64,000 bases of DNA from Harmothoe impar (Eukaryota > Annelida > Polychaeta > Phyllodocida > Polynoidae): the NCBI GenBank assembly GCA_947462335.1, contig OX381720.1, positions 45,354,654 to 45,418,653 on the forward strand, read 5' to 3'. A program made the position numbers and the translations under genes. Within the stretch, counting starts at the first letter, position 1; each line of letters begins with the position of its first letter. Below are positions 55,141 to 64,000 of this stretch, one piece after another. Under the pieces are notes generated by a model. It saw nothing but the letters and a program-made list of their open reading frames with translations, had not been told where the DNA came from and did not search any database.

Positions 55141-57160
55141 GTTAATGGCACTAACTGCCATTTTCCATTTCTGCGTCGGCTTGTTCATATTCAACTTAGA
55201 GTATTTTACTTGACATAAATGAGATTTATTGGTCCAAGGTTATTGTACATACTGGTACATTTTGTGTACAAGCAATGTTGATCTCTGTCCATTCTGTTTG
55301 GGTGCCGTTGAGAACTCAAGTACTGTTTTGTTAGTGCATTTCTTCCCTGATAAATGTAAGGGACTGCTTTAGTAAAACAGAAAAATCGGTTAATTTTCAT
55401 GTATAGAAAAGATAGACTATTCGTTCGGTGAGTAGGATTTGTAGAAATTACCAAACAATTGTTACTTTGATAAGACCTGAAATATTTCCATTCGCCAGCT
55501 GTAAGCCATTCTGGACAAATTACATTCGATGGAACCTCCAAATGAATCAAATCAAAGAAGAGTTCATTGGAATATTATACACATGCAAAGCTGACTAGAA
55601 AGTTGCGATTCGTTTTCATCATGTTTATATGTATAATGTATTGGATATATTTGTTAATATTCCAATCTATGCTACTTGGATATACATATTTCATATTTGT
55701 TAAGCATCATTATCAAGGATGGGCGACATATAATGTATGAAAGTGAGATGAAGACCCAGATAAACTAAGGATCCCAGAGCAGCTGATAGTCCTTTACATC
55801 TAGCTTCGGTCCATTTGGTGTTACACACAATGTATATAAATGGTACAATGTTACTTGTTTTAAATGTTAAATATCCCAGCCTCGAAGAGTCGATCAGAGT
55901 TGAAATATTATTCTGTTTTTGCAAAAGTAGATGCCATCTATTTAATGTAGAGGTGAGGAGAAACATAATGAAGGGGAATATTATAAAGCCTATGGAAGTA
56001 TTTAAATAGTACCCATCCACAAAAAATGTTTTGTTCAGAGAGATGGGCAATGTCTGCGTTTCATACTGATTAGGGTTGTCATATTTTTGAACAGGCCATA
56101 GCAAAAACTAAGCAGACTTTATCGTCCTTCCTGTGCAATGTTACAGACCAGTATGTTAAAGTCATCGTTATTGAAGAAAGTAAGGCAGAAAAACCTGCTT
56201 GCCAAAATGAGGATGTTTGAATGATGTCCAGGGACAATACAGAATTGTTCAGTATTGGTACATAATCATGTTGTGTGAACGGGTATACTGTTTACCTTTG
56301 TAAATGGGCTTCACACGCTTATCATACAATTGTGCTATACACCAGCTACTGGTGGTTAATTGGTCTCTAGACTTGACAAGATACTTACTCTGCACTAAGA
56401 CAGATCTCCCCATGCTGGACAAGGACAACTTAACCCTGTCCGCTGTTATCTGGTGGTCGTTTCGGTTTAGTTTACCCCCAAATTCCTTAACGGAAAAGAA
56501 GCAGAGATGCCACATTTGCTACTCTTGCAGAAATTCCTACTTTTTCGCTGGAATTTCTGGATTAAATTATGTTAAATTTCTACAGAAAATTGGCTATGAT
56601 CAAACGATATCCTACTTTTGATTGACCAAGAAGAGGCATCTCTTGAGGGAAAATGATCATTTCTGTATGGTTGATGGGAGTTCTCACCCTCAGAAAAAAT
56701 CTGTTGGTATTTTTCATACAGTTACATACAACTTGAAATGCTTTAAAATGGAACTATTAGTTAGGGGCAGTGTTCTTTACTAATGAAAACATTTTTAACA
56801 TGGCTTGGGATTATGGTGCTCCCAGAAAAGATAGTTTCCCTACTGTTCATTGCAATGTAAACCCGATTAAAATAAACTTGAATCATAGTTTATAACAGCA
56901 ACTGTGTTTTCATTATTGAAAGATTTAGTATTTTAATGGCAACAGGAAGGGATAGCGAATCTGTTGTATAAATGACCAGAAATAAAACAACACTTACATG
57001 GGTAAATGTATAGACTGGGATGGGGGGGGGGGTCTGCATTAATCAAACTTTACATATGTTCGTGTTAAACCTGGATAATGGGATAAACAGTGCATAGAAA
57101 GTAATTTCCATTATTGTAATGTTTATTCAGTGAACATGAGATAGATCAACATACAGTAAC
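55141..57160. other. TBL2 3' flank and probable 3' untranslated region
   Basis: Sequence after the TBL2 stop. AATAAA-type signals on the plus strand occur at about 56870 (AAAATAAACTTG) and 57160 (ACAATAAAATTC), which could end the TBL2 transcript. No other gene is supported. Confidence 0.4.
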
Positions 57161-59222
57161 AATAAAATTCTCAACCTTTTTCATATTGCACACAGACAGA
57201 TCCAATATAGATAATAAAAGAAACTTAACCTTAAATAATTCATTTGTGCATTAGCTATGATATACATTTTGATCCTACTGTAGTAGTAAATCCAAGTAAA
57301 ATTATCTAACCGGTTCTTGGCAAGGGTAAAACCCGTCTAACCCGTGAGTATAAAAGTGTGACGTAATGGATATTTCAAGACAGTGTTGCTGGATAGACAT
57401 CGGCTTCGACAGTGAAGGAAGTAGTTCAAAAGCAACAATATGGCCATGTAAGCATTGTTCATTCATTATTATCAATTTAATATTAAAACGCCAATGTGTA
57501 TGGATGGCTGTTATAGACCACATGATGTAGGTAACATTGGCCTGTGTTCATAAAAAGTTATCAGCATTACTGGGACGGGGAATTGATTATAGTGCGGTAC
57601 ATATTTTCAATCTAAAGAATCATGCTCCTTTCATAATTAGAATACAGGGGATAGGAGTACAAAGTATCAGCTTTTCAAAAGGGACTAACAATATATATCT
57701 AGTGTAGGCAGATTTGAAGATATAAATCAAAAGGGTTCTATGAGACGTCTACTAAAAGATTGAGACAATGATTATTCAGTAGAAACAGATACAACAAAAA
57801 GCAAAGTGCATCCAGTATAATCGTATATGTACATGAGATTGTACGGTATCACAGACGCTTACACAACACCATTATAACATACACTTCGGAACTTTTCATA
57901 CCATCACAAACCTTGCTGGTCTATCACTTTATATCAATGATTTTAAATCTCATAGACAATCAGATCAATTTCTCATAAAACGATGGATTCGTTGTACTTT
58001 TGATGGAATATAACATGTCACCTTATAGTTAAAATACAATTACATGTATAAAATATCCTTTTGGCTATTACTAATCTTAATCCCAAGTCCTTGCCTACTA
58101 CATACTTTGAGCATTACTTATGTCACATCCCAGCTTTCATTTCCAACATATAGATTCTATAGATTCTTAGCAGTCCTACATAACTGCCACCTCATTAATA
58201 AAACTATTTATAACTCACTTCATCAGCTTCCTCGCTGCTTGCATTTTTATAACTCACATAATCAACTTACCTACTTGGTCCATCCTCATACTATATTATG
58301 AACAATATTATCCCAAATGATTATGCAAACATGCTCTTATATACTTTAAAACAAATGTCATTTTCAAATCTTAAACGTTGTCATGTACGCACTCTAGTGA
58401 GGTGAGAACTAGCGTGTAATGGACAGTATTGGCTCCAAGCATACGCAAAGTGATATCCTGTACAGTCGAGTTTAAGTACCAGGTTTAAAAACGGTCTTGA
58501 AATATTTCAAATATATCAAAATCTAGTGTCAAGGCCAGCCCAAAAAAAAGTTGGTCAATGGATTTCACTTTTGAAAAAATGGCGCGAGCGAGCAAAATTA
58601 TTTAGATTTTTTTTTAGTCAATGGATTTTGGTCACAAAACAGTGAAGCGAGCAACTTTTTTTTTTGTTTTTCACTAATTCTGACAAAAGTTCAAAGTAAA
58701 CCCACAGCAAAAAATATTTAATTGGTTGATCTGCGGGGATGAAAAGAAAAAAAATTCTCCATTTTTGTAAAAACGAGTTGAGCGAAATCCATTGACCAAC
58801 TTTTTTTTGGTCTGGCCTAAAGAAGCACTGGTACTATAGTGGGGGTGATCCTTCAAATGTAAAGGCCACAGGAGGTTTGATTGCTACGGTACGGTAACTG
58901 TGCTTGATCCATGTTGCAAACCTAATTCAAATTGTATACAGGGTGCAATCCCACATTAATTTCTACAACCATATCTTTGGACTATAAAGAGATCCAATTT
59001 ACATCTATAGTAAAAAAATAACAATGTAATGTGTTGACAAGTACGGTACTGGTCCATCACAATAATGTCCCTGGTTTTGATAGGTGGTTAGTCTTGTATA
59101 AGCGCCGCGGTAGGGGGACTTCAAGTTTTTTACGCATTAAAATATGATCTTGAATAAATAGCTGGCTTGTTAAAGCATCCAGGCGTGATATCACAACGCT
59201 CTGGCGAGTCAGAATGCGGACT
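57161..59222. other. Space between convergent TBL2 and ABCB10-like genes
   Basis: No gene is supported. It contains a MITE at 58532-58818. It probably includes the 3' untranslated region of the minus-strand transporter gene. Confidence 0.4.
58532..58818. mobile_element. MITE with AGGCCAGCCCAAAAAAAAGT ends
   Basis: The left arm AGGCCAGCCCAAAAAAAAGT with TTGGTCAATGGATTT pairs with the right arm AAATCCATTGACCAA with TTTTTTTTGGTCTGGCCT. It is 287 bp with T/A-rich internal runs. Its ends resemble, but are distinct from, the AGGCCAAAAAAAAA family. Confidence 0.8.
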
Positions 59223-62200
59223 CTAAGCGATGACCTCGTTACCCACAGGGCTCAGTCTGGACCCGTCGGGCTCGGTGGTGTCTGTACTTAGATCAATGAG
59301 CACCTCATCAGTGGCATTGGGTTGGTTACCGCTTGCCATGAGTTGGCGCAGAATAAGTCGCTTGTAGACTCCATCTATCGCGATCAGCTCATCATGAGTG
59401 CCTTGCTCGGCTATAGTGCCCTTATCTATTACTATCACCTGTGAAAGGAATAAGTTGTAGGTTTGTAAGCGATTGTTTTTTTTAACTTCAATTACGGTAA
59501 CTACCGTAAATTCCCGCGTATAACCCGCACCTCGCGTATAACCCGCACCCCGACTTAAGGAGAATCATACAACCCGCATCTGGGGTCTGAAAATCACCGT
59601 CTTAGTACTGTACTATACTAATAAAAACCCTCGTATTACCCGCACATATACTTTGGAGGTTTGGTTCGCGTATAACCCGCGGGTTATACGCGGGAATTTA
59701 CGGTATTTGATTCTCTTAAACTCAACCTTTTCTTTTCTCTTTTAAGGGAAAGGTTCCAAGAAGAGCAGTATTCTTAAAAGTATTTAGAAACAAGTCAGGC
59801 AGTAATTTGTCATACCTTAGAGGCGTTCCTGACCGTGGACAGACGATGAGCAATGACCAGCACGGTACGTCCATTCATGGCTCGGTCAATCGCTTCCTGC
59901 ACTAGATGCTCACTCTCTGCGTCCAGCGCACTAGTAGCCTAGATAAAGCACATTCAAATTACGAGGGCACATAAAGATCTCTAGTCACCATTGTGAAATT
60001 ATTTCTATTTTTAGTTTCATCATTTTTTTATTATTGGAGAATCTTATCCAGTTCTTCTTGAACCGATTCTATGTTTTAATTCTATAATGCATGGTTAGAA
60101 ACATTCTTCGTACAATAATCCTTACATATAATCGTTGCGTTATTGTGTTGCTTTTTTAAGAAATTTTAAGCGATTAACTATTCTTATTAGGTTCAATTCT
60201 ATCCATATAAAAGTCCAGTTTGTAACTATAGGGACCCGTTCATCATGTTACCTGTAATAAGAGTGTACTTACCTCATCCAGTAGAAGTAAGGCGGGGTTC
60301 ATTAGAAGGGCGCGTGCTATGGCCACCCGCTGTTTCTGTCCGCCCGACAGCCGTACACCGCGCTCACCCACCTTGGTGTCGTAACCGTCCTCAAAACTCA
60401 TGATGAAGTCATGCGCATTAGACTGTTTGGCTGCTTCAATCACCTACAGATGTATAGGACGTGCAATATAGGATTCCCCTATCTAGAATGCCTTATATGT
60501 ACATGTATATGCTATATTAAAGGATAAGTATTGTGTAGCGTATAATAACAGACGATTAAAGTTGGTGATTTTCCCTCCATATATATGCAGGAATAGCTTT
60601 CTAGTATTGCATAGGTCGTAAATATCAGGACAGCCTATACGACAAGAACACTTCCTAACACTATTGAGATAATACGATTGGGTATACAGAAAATGAGACT
60701 CATTTGATTTGAAGTCCTCACCTCTTCCATGGTGGATTGCCGGCCGTAGCTGATGTTGTCTTTGATGGAGCACGCGAAGAGCGTCGGCTCCTGACTCACC
60801 AGCGCAATGTGTGTACGGAACCACTTAGGGTCCAGGAGCCGCAGGTCATCACCACCTACACATTAGAGAATATTTTAGAAAATACTACCACATTTATATT
60901 CTGTGTTTGTGAATATCACATGAATATTCAATGTTTATACACGAAGTAACATTGTTAAAATGGCAGACTTGATTCCCTACACAACATAAAAAAAGTCAAT
61001 GCATATACAGATTGATTTTATGAATGGTATATATTTACATTCTATAAATCGATGCCTTAATTACCCAGTTTGATGCGTCCAGAGTCTGTATCGTAGAATC
61101 GCTCGATGAGACTAACAATGGTCGACTTGCCTCCACCTGACGGGCCTACTAATGCCACCATTTCACCAGGCGTTACATTGAATGACACTCCCTAAAAGTT
61201 GAATAATATTTTTGTTTTACATGAATATGATGTGCTCTGAGCTAGGCCAAGCTATGCCGTGGAAACCCATATTTCCCATAATATCATTACAATAAAATAC
61301 GAATAAACATATTATATATTAAACATTATCCTAATTTCTCTGGTAAAATGAGAGATGCATTGATCAGTGGAACACTTGCTGACCTTAAGGACTTTGGTGT
61401 CAGGACGGGATGGGTATGTAAACTGTACGTCTTCAAAATCTACTCCTGAAATTTAATTATTTGTCAACGTTATAAACGAATTCAATGGTTATGCTTGGTA
61501 GCAATTCAACTCCATAAAAATTGAATTCATTGATTATTATTCCGTTAAATCGCCAAATAAGCCAACATGTTTTTGGGTTTTTAAAAACACCCATTTTGTC
61601 AAGTTAACATATATTTAACGAGGCATAACGAGGCATAAGAAAGGTGTAATCCAATAACGAGAGAAAATAGGATATTTCTTTCATAAAGTTCTCTCCAACT
61701 GACCTGGCTGCAACGTTATGAATACTTGTCCACCTTCAAGTGGCACTTTGGGCGTGCGGTCTAACAAGTCAAACACTCGTACTGAAGCACCCACTGCCTG
61801 AAAACATATTGACGTAAATACACTAACATTTTCTGTATATGACGTGTCAGAAGTTACACAGAGGGATACTTAATACATCAGTGCAGAGAGCATTTTTTCT
61901 ACTTGACTGATCAAGGTTTATCTGGCTTTGTCTTGATTTTTCAACCTTTCCTTTATTTTGTAGTGCAATTGTTCTTCGTTATGCTAAACGTGATATAGAG
62001 GATGATCTATCTAATACACTTTATAAATTTTCTTGTGGTAATGGTGGTGACCTTTATTCTGTTAAAAATGTATAAACCAAAATGCATAAACTGAATATTA
62101 ACTCTCGTATTAACTGTTAGAATTGAACAGTACCTGCATGAAATCTCCATACAAGGAGGACAGGAGCGCGAAGGCCATGGCCACTTGTAAGGTATACAGC

Positions 62201-63979
62201 AGGAAGGCTGCAACCAAAGAGAGGTTTGTGAGTTCATACCAAATACATCCAGTATTTACTGTTACTTGACCCTTTATGGGCCGCATAATGATTAGATGCA
62301 GTATGCCCTTTGTCGTCACGATGCATGAGTGCAGCCATGGCAAGTGACTGCATTCAAGCATCATACCAATACTATGGGATTGATAAGACTTCTGAAGGGT
62401 ATACAGTAGACAGAATGCATGAATGCAGCCCTGGCGAATCTACTCGCCATGGCTGCATTTTTGTGTCATAATGACACAGCGCATAGCAAAGCATTATGTG
62501 GCACTTAATGCAAAAAGCTATTGTAAATTCAAGGTTTGATTAATATTATGATTCTATAATGTAAGGAACTCACATGTAAGGATACCAGGCGTGACATGTT
62601 TTTCGTAGACCAGCTTTCCTCCGTACCACAACACAAGAGTGATTGCGCCCTGTGCAACTAGTCCGATCGTCCCATCAAATGCACCTATTGTGATACAATC
62701 AAGTTAAGTACAATCTCTGTTAAGTGGATCAGGCTGGGGAGCAAGAGGATCTGATTGGGGAAAAAAACATAGTTGGCCCTTAGCCACAAGCACTTAATAT
62801 AAGAAATCATTCATCTGTACAGGAGGTTTTCCTGACCAATACTGCCGGGTCATATCACCAAGAAGCCCATTCTTGATGAAAAAAGGTACCATTGTCATGT
62901 GATAGTGTCTATACAAACATAGCATATGTCACTTTATCTTACCTTGTGTAAGTGCCAGCTTCTTGCCGACTTGATAACTCTTGTCGATGTCTACCCCATA
63001 GGTATGGCTGGCTTTACTTTCACCGACAAAGCTGCGCACTGTTCGTATGCTAGAAATACATTCTTCCGCTGTTGTGCTTGCATCGGCCAGTCGGTCTTGA
63101 AAATCTTTGCGTAGTCTCTTAACAACTCCACCTGCAACCAGAAGATCACATTTTGAAATAATTTACTCTAACGATTTACCTGAAATTCAATGAAACATTA
63201 TGAAAGTAATTGGTTTATGAAATCCCCCATAACTGTGTGTGTGAATGATTTTATTTTCAGTAATTTTCCATTGGTGATAGTATTAGAGCACATTGTGCAA
63301 ATGAGAGATATATGAGGATATTAATCTTGATAATCTCTTACCGTATTGCACAGCTCCGATGGATACAATGGGAACCACAGCGAGCAGCACTCCGGTTAAG
63401 GCAGCATTGATGACGAACATGAGAATGATGGAGCCCAGGATCTGTACTAGGTACCGTGCTAACATGGAGATGTTCACCTAGAGAGATTATAAGTATCTTT
63501 TTTTTGTCATTTGTGAACAAATAAAGGAGAACGTGGTCGGCCAATTGTAAATTCACACTACTGCCACACTGAAAATTTGCCCCCCCCCCCCTGCCTCATA
63601 TCAAGGGGGGGGGGGGGGGGGGGGGGGCTGTTACTATAGATTATTATTACTACATTGTATAGATACTTTAATTTTAGAAGTATGTTCATCCATTGCAAAA
63701 TCGTAAAAACAAGAGTCCAAGAAAAGAGGCATAATCTACTTACTGTAATAGCATTTTGAATGACTTGGGTGTCCGATGACAGGCGGTTAGTCAATTCTCC
63801 AGTACGTGTGGTATCAAAGAAGGCAACTTCCTGCCGCATAACAGAGTCAAAGAGCTCCTTCCGTAACCTAGCAACAAGACGCTGGCCCACGAGTGTGAAC
63901 AGCCATGACCGGAACATTGAAGCAATCGCGCCAACGACATAGATGAGGAACAATATGACGACTGTTGTGTTCAACTCGG
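59223..63979 (-). CDS. ABCB10: ABCB10-like ABC transporter, last 12 coding exons; gene continues past right edge
   Basis: Exons on the minus strand: 63744-63979, 63342-63477, 62943-63131, 62574-62684, 62134-62207, 61704-61797, 61384-61445, 61065-61191, 60722-60855, 60273-60443, 59816-59938, 59223-59438. All phases fit, giving 556 residues to the stop. Seen: part of the transmembrane domain ([33 protein letters not shown]), A-loop FTYPSRP, Walker [11 protein letters not shown]-loop VSQEP, signature LSGGQKQ, Walker B ALLLLDE, D-loop SALDAE and H-loop IAHRLS. Known: ABCB10 is a half-transporter of the inner mitochondrial membrane linked to haem synthesis and oxidative stress. The N-terminus and targeting signal are outside the window, so ABCB8 or a TAP-like relative is not fully excluded. 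The C-terminal tail after the H-loop is about 30 residues longer than in human ABCB10. Confidence 0.87.
59503..59707. mobile_element. MITE with TACCGTAAATTCCCGCGTA ends in an ABCB10-like intron
   Basis: The left end TACCGTAAATTCCCGCGTA and the right end TACGCGGGAATTTACGGTA are exact inverted repeats, with tandem TATAACCCGCACC inside. About 205 bp, in the last intron. Confidence 0.85.
62265..62520. mobile_element. MITE-like element with GCATGAATGCAGCC in an ABCB10-like intron
   Basis: It begins near ACCCTTTATGGGCCGCATAA and contains GCATGAATGCAGCCCTGGCG and CTCGCCATGGCTGCATT as an inverted pair. It shares its vocabulary with 15780-16000. Confidence 0.5.
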
Positions 63980-64000
63980 CTGCAATGGTGAATTAAGAAT

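Noticed and set aside
55700..56104. 134-residue frame on the minus strand downstream of TBL2
   Set aside because: There is no recognisable motif, it lies in probable 3' untranslated sequence, and no splice or promoter signals support it.

Overview
The window looks like an invertebrate animal genome with a virus-derived segment at its left edge. It has spliced genes with GT/AG introns, clear animal orthologues (POLD4, TBL2, ABCB10), an animal voltage-gated K+ channel exon, a beta-1,3-galactosyltransferase-like gene, and a dense load of short inverted-repeat transposons, minisatellites and a CR1/L2-type LINE. A non-vertebrate deuterostome such as amphioxus is my best guess. That is an inference from overall style, not something the sequence proves.

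Positions 1 to about 6300 differ from the rest: compact, intronless, CpG-rich, with TATA boxes close to the starts. This segment encodes the N-terminal part of a Polinton/adintovirus-type protein-primed family B DNA polymerase (minus strand, running off the left edge). Next to it is a low-complexity nuclear-type protein ending in two PC4-like domains (minus strand). Diverging from these is a protein made of two tandem death domains (plus strand). A 1-kb intergenic region with a direct repeat separates the two directions. Beyond the death-domain gene lie a perfect 42-bp palindrome, long polypurine/polypyrimidine tracts, and an array of E-box, CRE and ETS-type motifs that may be the terminal repeat region of the element.

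From 6.3 to 32 kb the DNA is mostly transposon-derived. Genes here are one Kv-channel exon (13831-14697), an intronless GT31 glycosyltransferase-like gene (23210-24424, minus) and an intact LINE ORF (27997-30570). Two copies of an ACACTGTAAAAA-ended element (17793-19067 and 26951-31157) act as mutual empty sites: one carries a foldback element, the other carries the LINE.

From 32 to 47 kb there is a single-exon gene for an unrecognised protein with 21 heptad repeats and one C2H2 zinc finger (minus), then satellites, two copies of a TTAA-flanked element and a nested GC-tract inverted-repeat element. From 47 to 64 kb the region is genic. POLD4 (4 exons, minus) and TBL2 (10 exons, plus) are arranged head to head with 236 bp between their start codons. 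The last 12 coding exons of an ABCB10-like transporter (minus) converge on TBL2 and run off the right edge.

The most notable biology is the virus-like block: a putative DNA-virus element carrying a captured-looking tandem death-domain gene, analogous in layout to tandem death-effector-domain inhibitors of other viruses but built from a different death fold.
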